Positions 9,360 to 18,143 of a DNA stretch of 64,000 bases are shown here, piece by piece. Made by a program: the position numbers and the translations under genes. The stretch covers positions 62,001-126,000 of the forward strand of contig NZ_JCKI01000005.1 in the NCBI RefSeq assembly GCF_000708265.2. Direction: 5' to 3'. Below the pieces are notes generated by a model. The model was not told the DNA's origin. It was given only the letters and a program-made list of their open reading frames with translations, and made no database searches. Positions within the stretch are counted from its first letter, which is position 1, and the number at the start of each line of letters is the position of its first letter. Origin of the DNA: Pedobacter sp. R20-19. GTDB lineage: Bacteria; Bacteroidota; Bacteroidia; Sphingobacteriales; Sphingobacteriaceae.

Positions 9360-11864
9360 ATGAAGAGGCCTCAGTTTACATATAGGATTTTTGGGTTAAT
9401 ATTCTTAGTGTTTATTGCATTAAGTTATTGCAAGGCATCAGGTATCGCAACGACGTTCTCCCCTTTATCGTCATTGCGAGGAGGAACGACAGCTTGCCCC
9501 GACCTTTCGGGGAAGCAATCTACCTCTAAAGAACCCCATACCAGAACCAGCTTCAACAAAGAATGGAAATTCTTTTTAGGCGATGAACCAGGCGCCAAAT
9601 CTCCTGCATATACCGATTCAAAATGGCGGAAATTAACTTTGCCACACGATTGGAGCATTGAAGGGAAATTTAATGAGAAAAATCCTGCAAAACCCGAGGG
9701 TGGTGGTTTACCTACTGGCATCGGCTGGTACAGAAAAGAATTTAATGCACCTACAAACTTTGCTAACAAATTAATTACGATAGAATTTGATGGTGTTTAT
9801 AAAAACAGTGAAGTTTGGATCAATGGAAAATATTTAGGTAAACGCCCATATGGGTATAGTTCATTCGCTTACGAGATCAGTAAATATTTAAAACCCGGAA
9901 AAAACCTCATTGCCGTAAAGGTTGATAATGCTGCCCAGCCAGATTCACGTTGGTATTCTGGCTCCGGCATTTACCGGAATGTGTGGTTAACCTCGTCTGC
10001 AAAAGTTTCTGTTGCAAGATGGGGTACATTTGTAACGGCTGATCAATCTGGCCAAGTTCAGATTGAAACGCAGATCCAGAATAAAACATTAAAACCTCAG
10101 TCAGTTGCTTTAATTCATGCCATTTATGATGCCAGTGGAAAATTGGTTTTAAAAACTAGGCCTACACCTGTTAAAATAGATACTTCAGGCAACTTGATCA
10201 CCAGTGAAGATCAGATTAAAAATCCTACACTTTGGTCGGTTGCCAATCCGAAGCAATACAAGCTGGTTACTCAAATTTTTCAAAACAATAAACTTATAGA
10301 CGCTTACGAAACTAAATTTGGCGTTCGTTCTTTCCGGTTTGATGCAGAAAAAGGTTTCTCAATAAACGGTAAATCAATGAAAATATTAGGTGTTTGCCTG
10401 CATCATGATTTGGGTGCACTTGGTGCTGCGGTAAACGTTCGTGCCATGGAGCGACAGTTGGAAATCATGAAGGCGATGGGCGTAAACGCGATTCGTACGG
10501 CACACAATCCGCCCGCAACCGAGTTTCTGGATCTTTGTGATCAAATGGGTTTCCTGGTAATGGACGAAGCTTTTGACATGTGGGCGAAAAAGAAAAACAA
10601 AAATGATTACCATTTAAACTTTGCAGAATGTCATAAAAGAGATTTGGAAGATATGGTTGTTCGAGATCGGAATCATCCATCCATCATCCTCTGGAGCATT
10701 GGCAATGAAATCCGCGAACAGTTTGACAGCAGTGGGATCGCCATTACAAAAGAACTCGTTTCTATGGTTAAAATTTTGGATAAAACCCGCCCGGTAATTT
10801 CAGCATTAACCGAAACTGATTCAACTAAAAACTTCATCTATCAGGCAAAAGTACTTGATATTTATGGTTTAAATTACAATCATAAAAAGTATAAAGATTT
10901 TCCTAAAAATTATCCAGGTGTTAAGTTTTTAGCTACCGAAACCACATCAGCATTGCAAACCAGAGGTTTTTATGATACCGCTGATACGATTCGGCGCTGG
11001 CCCAGAGATGGTAAAACAAAGTTTACCGAAGGAAATAAGGAGTGGTCAGCATCTGCTTATGATAATGTTTCTGCTTATTGGGGTTCTACACATGAGGAAA
11101 CCTGGAAGGAAGCGAAGAAATATGATCATGTTTCAGGTTTATTTGTCTGGACAGGATTTGATTACCTTGGCGAACCATTGCCTTATCCATGGCCGGCAAG
11201 AAGTTCTTATTTCGGAATCGTTGATCTAGCGGGTTTTCCGAAAGACGCTTATTACATGTACCAAAGCGAATGGACAGATCAGCCAGTGCTTCATATTTTA
11301 CCACATTGGAATTGGGAACAGGGAAAATCAGTTGAGGTTTGGGCCTATTATAACAATGCCGATGAAGTGGAACTTTACTTAAATGGAAAGTCTCTCGGTA
11401 AAAAATCGAAGCAAAATGATGATTTACATGTGCTTTGGAAGGTAAATTTCGAGTCAGGAACATTGAAGGCTATATCCCGTAAAAAGGGAAAAGATGTTTT
11501 GACGACGGAAGTAAAAACTGCCGGAGCACCTGCAAAAATTGAGCTGGTAGCAGATAGAAGCAAGATCAAAGCTGATGGCAAAGATTTATCCTTTATTACC
11601 GTTAGGGTTTTAGATGCAGCAGGAAATGTAGTACCAAATGCAGATAATTTAGTCGATTTTAAAGTGGAAGGAAATGGATTTATAGCCGGTGTAGATAATG
11701 GCTTTCAGGCAAGTTTGGAACCCTTTAAAGCCAATTACCGAAAGGCATTCCACGGTTTATGCCTTGCCATATTGCAGTCAACAGAAAAAGTAGGTATGAT
11801 TAAGCTAACAGCAAGTTCAGCTGGTTTGGCTTCCTCATCAATTACTATTAATACTTTTAAATGA
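9360..11864 (+). CDS. GH2-family glycoside hydrolase (beta-galactosidase-like)
   Basis: This is an 834-residue enzyme with an N-terminal signal peptide. GH2 domains follow in the usual order: sugar-binding sandwich (about 65-225), immunoglobulin-like domain (about 230-330), catalytic TIM barrel (about 335-640), a DUF4982-type domain and a C-terminal Ig-like domain. The acid/base glutamate is in WSIGNEIREQ (about 447-456) and the nucleophile is probably in KFLATETTSAL (about 522-532). Such proteins hydrolyse beta-galactosides or related beta-glycosides by a retaining mechanism. It is the third gene of the GH78-GH43-GH2 run. Residues 37-57 are encoded by a dispersed repeat found elsewhere in spacers, which has become an in-frame linker after the signal peptide. 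Confidence 0.9.
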   Translation: MKRPQFTYRIFGLIFLVFIALSYCKASGIATTFSPLSSLRGGTTACPDLSGKQSTSKEPHTRTSFNKEWKFFLGDEPGAKSPAYTDSKWRKLTLPHDWSIEGKFNEKNPAKPEGGGLPTGIGWYRKEFNAPTNFANKLITIEFDGVYKNSEVWINGKYLGKRPYGYSSFAYEISKYLKPGKNLIAVKVDNAAQPDSRWYSGSGIYRNVWLTSSAKVSVARWGTFVTADQSGQVQIETQIQNKTLKPQSVALIHAIYDASGKLVLKTRPTPVKIDTSGNLITSEDQIKNPTLWSVANPKQYKLVTQIFQNNKLIDAYETKFGVRSFRFDAEKGFSINGKSMKILGVCLHHDLGALGAAVNVRAMERQLEIMKAMGVNAIRTAHNPPATEFLDLCDQMGFLVMDEAFDMWAKKKNKNDYHLNFAECHKRDLEDMVVRDRNHPSIILWSIGNEIREQFDSSGIAITKELVSMVKILDKTRPVISALTETDSTKNFIYQAKVLDIYGLNYNHKKYKDFPKNYPGVKFLATETTSALQTRGFYDTADTIRRWPRDGKTKFTEGNKEWSASAYDNVSAYWGSTHEETWKEAKKYDHVSGLFVWTGFDYLGEPLPYPWPARSSYFGIVDLAGFPKDAYYMYQSEWTDQPVLHILPHWNWEQGKSVEVWAYYNNADEVELYLNGKSLGKKSKQNDDLHVLWKVNFESGTLKAISRKKGKDVLTTEVKTAGAPAKIELVADRSKIKADGKDLSFITVRVLDAAGNVVPNADNLVDFKVEGNGFIAGVDNGFQASLEPFKANYRKAFHGLCLAILQSTEKVGMIKLTASSAGLASSSITINTFK
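9469..9531. repeat. Dispersed CATTGCGAG repeat inside a coding sequence
   Basis: The stretch beginning CGTCATTGCGAGGAGGAACG, passing through GCCCCGACCTTTCGGGGAAG and ending CAATCT is nearly the same as the intergenic copy at 11971-12023. Here it lies in frame in the GH2 gene and is translated as residues 37-57 (including RGGTTACPDLSGK), between the signal peptide and the first sandwich domain. Confidence 0.85.
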
Positions 11865-12138
11865 TGATGTCATACATGCGACTTACACCTTGCGTCTATC
11901 GGTTGGTGTCTCACCAACCGAAATAAAGCATAGTCGGAAGAGACACCGACATTAGGATTGGTTAAGTTTTCGTCCTTGCGAGAAGGAACAACAGCCTGCC
12001 CCGACCTTTCGGGGAAGCAATCTCATTCGGTAAATCGGATGAGCAATATGGTTGGTGAGACACCAACCATTAGGATAGTTTATCGGTTGGTGTCTCACCA
12101 ACCGAAATAAAAACATGGCCGGTGGAAACACCAACCAT
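11865..12138. repeat. Repeat-filled spacer with GGTTGGTGTCTCACCAACC hairpins
   Basis: Perfect or near-perfect palindromes lie at 11900-11920 and 12084-12104 (both with a GGTTGGTGTCTCACCAACC core). Others are at 12048-12070 (GGTTGGTGAGACACCAACC core), 11934-11951 (GTCGG...CCGAC) and, degraded, 12115-12138. A copy of the CATTGCGAG-type element lies among them at 11971-12023. The spacer is almost wholly repeats, and its last element runs into the possible GTG start of the next gene. Confidence 0.85.
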
Positions 12139-12154
12139 TAGAAAAAATAATAAA

Positions 12155-13315
12155 GTGGAGAAGATAATTAATTTAAGAGGAATAACCTGGAACCACAGTC
12201 GCGGACTTTTACCGATGGTGGCAACAGCGCAGCGATTTTCTGAACTTTACCCCAATGTTCAAATCACCTGGGAGAAAAGAAGTTTGCAGCAATTCGCAGA
12301 TTTTTCCATTCAGGAACTGGCAGAACGATTTGATTTATTAGTAATCGACCATCCCTGGGCAGGTTTTGCAGCCAAAACAAACTCGATAGTGCCCTTGGAT
12401 TTCTATCTTTCTGATGATTATTTGAAAGACCAGGAACGAAATTCGGTCGGTCAATCTTATGAGAGTTATTTTTATGATGAACATTTGTGGGCCTTGCCAA
12501 TTGATGCCGCAACGCCTGTGGCAGCATCAAGACCAGATTTATTCACTGAAAAAGACTTACAATTACCCCAATCTTTTGAAGAACTGTTAGTACTTGCAGA
12601 CAGCGGTTTGGTTGCTTTCGCTGGTATTCCGATTGATGTCTTAATGAACTTCTACACGCTCTGCTGCTCATTAGGCGAAGATCCTTGCCAAAATGATCAC
12701 GAAGTGATTTCAACAAAAACTGGTGTCGAAGCATTAAAAATGTATCGCGAACTGGCTTCAAAAATAGACCCTGCAAATTTCAATAGAAATCCGATTCAGG
12801 TTTATGAAGCCATGACATTAACTGATGAAATTGCTTATTGTCCCTTTGCTTACGGCTATTCAAATTATTCAAGAACCGGCTATGCACGTAAGGTGCTGCA
12901 TTTCCATGATATGATTTCACTCGATTGGCAAACCAATTTGAGAAGTACGCTAGGTGGAACTGGGTTAGCCATTTCTTCAAAATGTGAAGAAATAGATATT
13001 GCAGCTAAATATGTGGAGTTCGTTGGTTCTCCGGTGTGTCAATCTACTTTGTTTTTTGAAAGTGGCGGTCAGCCAGGGCATTTAGCCGCCTGGAAAAACG
13101 ATGAGGTAAACCGCCAGAGCAAGAACTATTTCTTAAATACTTTGCCAGCTTTACAGCGGGCATTCCTCCGCCCGCGGTACCATGGTTCCATGTATTTTCA
13201 AGACCATGCCGGCGATGTGGTAAGGAATTATTTAATGAACGGTGGCGAGGAGAAACAGGTTTTATCTGACCTGAACGAATTATATCAGAAATCTAAAAGT
13301 TTAGTGTTATCATGA
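12155..13315 (+). CDS. Leaderless solute-binding-protein-like protein
   Basis: The protein resembles family 1 extracellular solute-binding proteins: an alpha/beta beginning ITWNHSRGLLPMVATAQRF, FDLLVIDHPW near residue 59, and a late LGGTGLAISSKCEEIDIAAKYVEFV. There is no signal peptide or lipobox, so it probably stays in the cytoplasm. The frame is open from GTG 12122, but the first 11 codons lie in a palindromic repeat. GTG 12155 is preferred, giving 386 residues instead of 397. It overlaps the following CoA-transferase gene by 4 bp, so the two are translationally coupled. No ABC permease or ATPase is nearby. A cytoplasmic sensor or carrier role is speculation; the family likeness is good and the function is unknown. 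Confidence 0.72.
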   Translation: MEKIINLRGITWNHSRGLLPMVATAQRFSELYPNVQITWEKRSLQQFADFSIQELAERFDLLVIDHPWAGFAAKTNSIVPLDFYLSDDYLKDQERNSVGQSYESYFYDEHLWALPIDAATPVAASRPDLFTEKDLQLPQSFEELLVLADSGLVAFAGIPIDVLMNFYTLCCSLGEDPCQNDHEVISTKTGVEALKMYRELASKIDPANFNRNPIQVYEAMTLTDEIAYCPFAYGYSNYSRTGYARKVLHFHDMISLDWQTNLRSTLGGTGLAISSKCEEIDIAAKYVEFVGSPVCQSTLFFESGGQPGHLAAWKNDEVNRQSKNYFLNTLPALQRAFLRPRYHGSMYFQDHAGDVVRNYLMNGGEEKQVLSDLNELYQKSKSLVLS

Positions 13316-14463
13316 ACAGGCCATTAGAAGGACTTTTAGTTTTAGAGTTTTGCCAGTTTCTGGCAGGGCCATCCGCTGGCTTAAAACTGGCCGATTTAGG
13401 CGCACGTGTAATCAAAATTGAACGTCCAAATACAGGAGATGCTTGTCGACAATTATCCATCAAAAACCTTTTTGTGGATGAGGATAGCTTGCTTTTCCAT
13501 ACCATTAACCGAAACAAAGAAAGTTATGCTGCAGATTTAAAAAATCCGGAAGATTTAGAAAAGTTAAAGAAGCTCATTGGCAAGGCAGATGTGATGACAC
13601 ATAATTTCCGCCCTGGTGTAATGGAAAAAATCGGCCTTGATTATGCAAGCGTTCAAAATATCAACCCAAAAATTATCTATGGAATGGTTACGGGTTACGG
13701 TAAGGAAGGCCCTTGGAAAAATAAACCCGGCCAGGATTTATTGGTACAAGCTGTTTCTGGTTTAACATTCTTATCCGGAGTGGATACAGATGGACCTGTT
13801 CCTTTTGGTCTGTCCGTTTCTGATATCATGTGTGGGAACCATTTGGTACAAGGCATTATGGCTGCTTTAATCAAAAGAGCGAAAATGGGTAAAGGTGTTT
13901 TGGTAGAAGTCAGTTTACTCGAATCTATCCTCGATGTGCAATTTGAAGTGCTTACCACTTACTTAAATGATGGTGGGAAACTACCCGATCGGAGCAGTGC
14001 AAAAGGCAGTGCGCATGCGTACTTAAGTGCACCTTATGGCATGTACGAAACTAAAGATGGTTATATAGCAATGGCGATGGGAAATCTGCCCAACATTTGC
14101 GCGATCATCAATTGTAATATTTCCGATTTGTATGTGGAAGCAGGTTCAGCATTCGAAAATCGTGATAAATTAATCGTGCGTTTAGCAGAGACCTTTAAGA
14201 AGCAAAACACAAAAAAATGGGTTGATCTTTTAGAAAGTCATGGGATTTGGTGTGCTGAAGTATTAAATTATCAAACCGCAACAAACCTAAGTACCTATAA
14301 AAAATTAGAAATAGAGCAGGAGTTGAATTTAGGTGATGGCAAAAAAATGAAGACGACGGTAAGTCCGATTCGTTTAGATCATCAAAAGTTAACTGCATCG
14401 AAAGGTGCGCCAAAATTAGGTTTGAATACCGCAGATATCAATAAGGAATTTAAACTAGACTAA
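13312..14463 (+). CDS. Family III CoA-transferase (CaiB/BaiF type)
   Basis: This 383-residue protein has the family III fold signature: an N-terminal LEGLLVLEFCQFLAGPSAG, ADLGARVIKIERP, NRNKES, and an HNFRPGVMEKIGLDY block. The family's catalytic aspartate is probably Asp171 in SVSDIMCG. Such enzymes move CoA between carboxylic acids through an aspartyl-CoA thioester. ATG 13312 overlaps the stop of the solute-binding-like gene. A paralogue follows after 112 bp. Together with a MaoC-like hydratase and an oxidoreductase it suggests activation and beta-oxidation-like handling of an organic acid, perhaps a sugar-derived acid. The acid cannot be identified from sequence. Confidence 0.88.
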   Translation: MNRPLEGLLVLEFCQFLAGPSAGLKLADLGARVIKIERPNTGDACRQLSIKNLFVDEDSLLFHTINRNKESYAADLKNPEDLEKLKKLIGKADVMTHNFRPGVMEKIGLDYASVQNINPKIIYGMVTGYGKEGPWKNKPGQDLLVQAVSGLTFLSGVDTDGPVPFGLSVSDIMCGNHLVQGIMAALIKRAKMGKGVLVEVSLLESILDVQFEVLTTYLNDGGKLPDRSSAKGSAHAYLSAPYGMYETKDGYIAMAMGNLPNICAIINCNISDLYVEAGSAFENRDKLIVRLAETFKKQNTKKWVDLLESHGIWCAEVLNYQTATNLSTYKKLEIEQELNLGDGKKMKTTVSPIRLDHQKLTASKGAPKLGLNTADINKEFKLD

Positions 14464-14534
14464 CCCGTTTCTTGTTAGTCGGGATCTATAATCCGGACTT
14501 TTCGTTCTGAGCATTTTAAATCCTCAGTTAATAA

Positions 14535-14557
14535 GGTCAGGAAAATATTTCCTGACC
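14535..14557. repeat. Perfect hairpin between the two CoA-transferase genes
   Basis: GGTCAGGAAA and TTTCCTGACC are exact complements with a 3-nt loop. A second near-palindrome (GTCGGGAT...ATCCGGAC) lies upstream near 14478-14500. The hairpin ends 18 bp before the next ATG. It could be an attenuator, an mRNA-processing site or another palindromic repeat; no U-tract follows, so it is not a classical terminator. Confidence 0.6.
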
Positions 14558-14575
14558 AACTAAAAAAATAAAATT

Positions 14576-15739
14576 ATGAAACCGCTTGAAGATTATTTAG
14601 TTATCGATTTCAGTCAGTTCCTTTCCGGACCGTCTGCGAGCTTGCGTTTAGCTGATATGGGTGCGCGTGTAATTAAAATTGAGCGTTCAGGTGTTGGCGA
14701 TATTTGTCGAACACTTTACACCTCCAACCTGATCATGAATGGCGAATCGTCGGTTTTTCATGCCATTAATAGAAATAAAGAAAGCTTTGAAGTCGATTTA
14801 AAGAACGAGGTAGATTGCGAAATGGTTCGCGAGTTGCTTAAAAAGGCAGATATAATGATCCATAATTTTCGTCCGGGTGTGATGGAGCGCTTAGGTTTTG
14901 ATTATCAATCCGTAACGGCACTAAATCCAACCATAATTTATGGCGAAATATCAGGCTATGGAACGGAAGGCGAATGGCGGAACAAACCTGGTCAGGATTT
15001 GCTTTTGCAATCGGTTACTGGTTTAACTTCACTCACTGGAAATGCCAACAGCGGACCGGTGGCCATGGGATTATCAATTGTAGATATGCTAGCCGGTGCG
15101 CATTTAGCGCAAGGTTTATTGGCCTGTCTTTACCGCAAAGCAATCAAAAACGAAGGTGGTTTTATACAGGTCAGCATGATGGAATCTGCTTACGATTTCC
15201 AGTTTGAAACGATCACAACCTTTATGAATGATGGGGGAGAATTGCCGCAACGGTCTGAAAAGAATAATGCAAATGCTTATCTGGGTGCACCTTATGGGAT
15301 TTATCAAACCGAAAATGGCTACCTGGCATTAGCAATGGGCTCTATCCCACAACTCGGTGATTTACTGGGATGTGATAAACTTTTAGCTTATGAAGCGGTT
15401 GAAGAAGCATTTGATAAACGTGATGAAATTAAAGCCATTTTAGCGAGTCACTTAAGTACAGAAACAACAGAAACATGGCTTTCAAAGCTAGAACCTGCAG
15501 ATATCTGGTGTGCAGATGTGTTAAACTGGAATGCATTATTGGATCATGATGGCTTCAAGGTATTAAATATGATTCAGGAAGTGGAGATGGTTGATGGTTA
15601 TCGATATAAAACCACCAGATGTCCTATCCGGATTGATGGAGAATTATTAACTTCGACAAAAGGTTCTCCAAAATTAGGTCAGGATAACGATCGCATTGTA
15701 AAAGAATTTATTACACAGAAAACCATTGCAAATGTCTAA
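14576..15739 (+). CDS. Family III CoA-transferase (CaiB/BaiF type), second copy
   Basis: A 387-residue paralogue of the preceding CoA-transferase, alignable over its length: LVIDFSQFLSGPSASLRLAD, MGARVIKIERSG, INRNKESFEVDLKN, HNFRPGVMERLGFDY. The candidate catalytic aspartate is Asp170 in SIVDMLAG. Two different family III subunits in one operon can form a heteromeric enzyme or act on two acids. Its end overlaps the next solute-binding-like gene by 8 bp, so translation is coupled. The family is sure; the substrate and whether the two copies form one enzyme are unknown. Confidence 0.88.
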   Translation: MKPLEDYLVIDFSQFLSGPSASLRLADMGARVIKIERSGVGDICRTLYTSNLIMNGESSVFHAINRNKESFEVDLKNEVDCEMVRELLKKADIMIHNFRPGVMERLGFDYQSVTALNPTIIYGEISGYGTEGEWRNKPGQDLLLQSVTGLTSLTGNANSGPVAMGLSIVDMLAGAHLAQGLLACLYRKAIKNEGGFIQVSMMESAYDFQFETITTFMNDGGELPQRSEKNNANAYLGAPYGIYQTENGYLALAMGSIPQLGDLLGCDKLLAYEAVEEAFDKRDEIKAILASHLSTETTETWLSKLEPADIWCADVLNWNALLDHDGFKVLNMIQEVEMVDGYRYKTTRCPIRIDGELLTSTKGSPKLGQDNDRIVKEFITQKTIANV

Positions 15740-16967
15740 CCAAGCCGATACTTTTAGAATAGCTGTACGTAAATTCGGTCCTTTTGAAACGGCTATGCAG
15801 AAATTCTGGGATCAATACTGTGCAATTTCCGGTTGTGATTTGAAATTAGAAATGGTCATTTTGGATTTGCATGAGCTTTACGAGAGCACCATTATTCAAA
15901 AAGGTTTAGCCAATGGCGATTTTGACATTGCTCATATCAATACCGATTGGGTTTACGAAGGATATTTGAACAATGCTTTCGAATTACTCAATCCCTATAT
16001 CAATACTAAAAAACCTGTAGATTTTCCGAACGGATGGAGTAAATCCCTTTTGTCGCTACAGCGATTCGGCTGGGAAGTAGTGGGCTTGCCATTTCATGAT
16101 GGACCAGAATGTTTGATCTATAGAACAGATTTGTTCGAAAGCGAAACTGAACAAGCCAATTATTTAAAGCAATTTGGAAAAGCCCTGGAAGTACCCAAAA
16201 CATGGGAAGATTTCCATCAGGTGGCGCGTTTTTTTAATCGGCCCGCAGATCAGTTGTACGGAAGTATTTTTGCCTGTTATCCAGATGGACATAATGCTGT
16301 TTTTGATTTTTGTCTGCAACTTTGGACCCGAGGAGCGACCCTGGTTGATCAATCAGGGAATATTCAGATTCATTCGCAAGCCGCTGTAGATGGATTAGAT
16401 TTTTACCGGAAAATGGTAAATGATGAAACTGCTGTTCACCCAAAATCTGCAGAATTTGAATCTGTTGCAGCAGGAATTGCGTTTTCAAACGGAGAAGCCG
16501 CCATGATGATTAACTGGTTTGGTTTTGCTGCAATGTGTGAGGTGGATGCAAATTCTAAAGTTAAAGGTAATATCGGTGTAGAATTATTGCCTGCAGCTAT
16601 TGGAAAAGCATCAGCATCTTTAAATGTTTATTGGCTTTATACCATTGCCAAAGGCAGTAGAAATAAAAACCTGGCTTACGATTTTTTGAGGTTCGTTACC
16701 GATGTGGAACAAGATAAACAGCTTACCCTCGAAGGCGGAATCGGGTGCCGGATCTCCACCTGGAAGGATGCTGAAGTGAATGAAATTATTCCTTATTACC
16801 ACAAGTTAGAACAATTACACGAGGTAGCTAATATGCTTCCTCAACATAAAAACTGGACTTTAATTGCTAAAGTAATTGATGAAATGGTTTTAAAAGCGAT
16901 CAATACCGACGAGAAATCTTCGGTCTTAATTGAACAGACGCAAAACCAGATTAATAAATTGAATTAA
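15732..16967 (+). CDS. Second leaderless solute-binding-protein-like protein
   Basis: The 411-residue protein (ATG 15732; a TTG two codons upstream is less likely) resembles family 1 sugar-binding proteins of ABC importers. It begins directly with the fold (DTFRIAVRKFGPFETAMQKF), then FDIAHINTDWVYEGYL, WEVVGLPFHDGPECLIYRTD and a NGEAAMMINWFGFAAM hinge block. It lacks any signal peptide or lipobox. It overlaps the upstream CoA-transferase gene and touches the downstream oxidoreductase gene. It is only distantly like the first solute-binding-like protein (12155-13315). Two such proteins without transporter subunits, mixed with CoA-transferases, are unusual. A cytoplasmic ligand-binding role is an inference. 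Confidence 0.75.
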   Translation: MSNQADTFRIAVRKFGPFETAMQKFWDQYCAISGCDLKLEMVILDLHELYESTIIQKGLANGDFDIAHINTDWVYEGYLNNAFELLNPYINTKKPVDFPNGWSKSLLSLQRFGWEVVGLPFHDGPECLIYRTDLFESETEQANYLKQFGKALEVPKTWEDFHQVARFFNRPADQLYGSIFACYPDGHNAVFDFCLQLWTRGATLVDQSGNIQIHSQAAVDGLDFYRKMVNDETAVHPKSAEFESVAAGIAFSNGEAAMMINWFGFAAMCEVDANSKVKGNIGVELLPAAIGKASASLNVYWLYTIAKGSRNKNLAYDFLRFVTDVEQDKQLTLEGGIGCRISTWKDAEVNEIIPYYHKLEQLHEVANMLPQHKNWTLIAKVIDEMVLKAINTDEKSSVLIEQTQNQINKLN

Positions 16968-18041
16968 ATGAGTATTGAAATTAAATATCAACCAGCATTA
17001 CCCGAAACCAAACAGCCTATCATCATCATTGGGGCAGGTGGAATCGTAGCTGATGCCCATCTTCCGGCTTATAAAATCGCTGGTTTTGAAGTTTTTGGAA
17101 TTGTAAACAGAACCAAAGAGCGGGCACAAAAACTGGCCGATGCTTTTGGCATTCCAAATGTGTTTAATACTGTTGCAGAAGCCGTAGCAGCAGCACCAGA
17201 AAATACGGTATATGATTTGACCATCATGCCAGAGCAATACCTGGAAACCTTAAAACAGTTGCCCGATGGAAGCGCTGTGTTGATTCAAAAGCCAATGGGC
17301 GATGATTTTGCGCAGGCAAATGAAATTCTGGAGCTATGCAGAATAAAGAATTTAAAAGCTGCAATTAACTTTCAATTGCGATTTGCACCCTTTGTAAGTG
17401 CTGCAAGATTTCTGATCGAACGTGGCTCGATAGGAGAGTTATATGATCTGGAAGTTCGGGTCACCATTAAAACACCCTGGGAAATTTTTCCGCATGTGAT
17501 GATTCATCCGCGTTTGGAAATTCAATACCATAGCATCCATTATGTTGATTTGATTCGTTCATTTTTAGGCAATCCGCAAACCGTATTGGCAAAAACCTTG
17601 AAGCATCCTGCAAAGGCGCTATCTTCATCCCGGTCTACCATTTTGATGGATTATGGCGACACGATGCATGCTATGATCAACACCAATCACGATCATGATT
17701 TTGGTCCTGATCACCAGGAAAGTTATATCAAATGGGAGGGAACAAAAGGTGCAATCGTAGCTAAAATTGGCTTATTAATGGAATATCCTCACGGCGTGCC
17801 TGATGTTTTCGAATATTGTATTTTGGAGGAGGGAAAATTACCGGAATGGCAAACGGTAAAATTAGAGGGTTCATGGTTCCCGGAAGCTTTTATTGGCACA
17901 ATGGCAAATTTAATGCGATATAATGAAGGCTCGACTGATATTTTGTATACCAGTGTAGATGATGTAATTCAAACGATGGCAGTTGTAGAGAGTGCTTATC
18001 AATCGAGTAATATTGGGGGAGTTAAGGTTAATTCTATATAG
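16968..18041 (+). CDS. Gfo/Idh/MocA-family NAD(P)-dependent oxidoreductase
   Basis: This 357-residue protein has an N-terminal Rossmann fold with IIIIGAGGIVADAHLPAYK (about 18-36), then RTKERAQKLADAFGI. It has the family's lysine motif in a QKPMG form (about 106-110) where EKP is usual. The C-terminal alpha/beta domain carries the substrate site. Members oxidise or reduce sugars, inositols and sugar acids. It starts directly after the stop of the solute-binding-like gene, so it belongs to the same operon. The lysine expected in catalysis is kept. The substrate is unknown; the operon suggests a sugar-derived acid or ketone. Confidence 0.88.
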   Translation: MSIEIKYQPALPETKQPIIIIGAGGIVADAHLPAYKIAGFEVFGIVNRTKERAQKLADAFGIPNVFNTVAEAVAAAPENTVYDLTIMPEQYLETLKQLPDGSAVLIQKPMGDDFAQANEILELCRIKNLKAAINFQLRFAPFVSAARFLIERGSIGELYDLEVRVTIKTPWEIFPHVMIHPRLEIQYHSIHYVDLIRSFLGNPQTVLAKTLKHPAKALSSSRSTILMDYGDTMHAMINTNHDHDFGPDHQESYIKWEGTKGAIVAKIGLLMEYPHGVPDVFEYCILEEGKLPEWQTVKLEGSWFPEAFIGTMANLMRYNEGSTDILYTSVDDVIQTMAVVESAYQSSNIGGVKVNSI

Positions 18042-18046
18042 AAAAT

Positions 18047-18119
18047 CGTCATTACTAAGCAATCTGTTTATAAGAGAGATTGCTTCGTTTCGATGAAGAA
18101 TCGAAAACTCGCAATGACG
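18047..18119. repeat. Complete copy of the CATTGCGAG inverted repeat
   Basis: CGTCATT...AAGCAATCT on the left pairs with AGATTGCTTCG...CGCAATGACG on the right, giving a stem with an interior loop. It takes up most of the 102-bp gap between the oxidoreductase and the MaoC-like gene and may weakly terminate or stabilise the transcript. Confidence 0.75.
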
Positions 18120-18143
18120 GATTTATAATTTAAAAACATTAAA

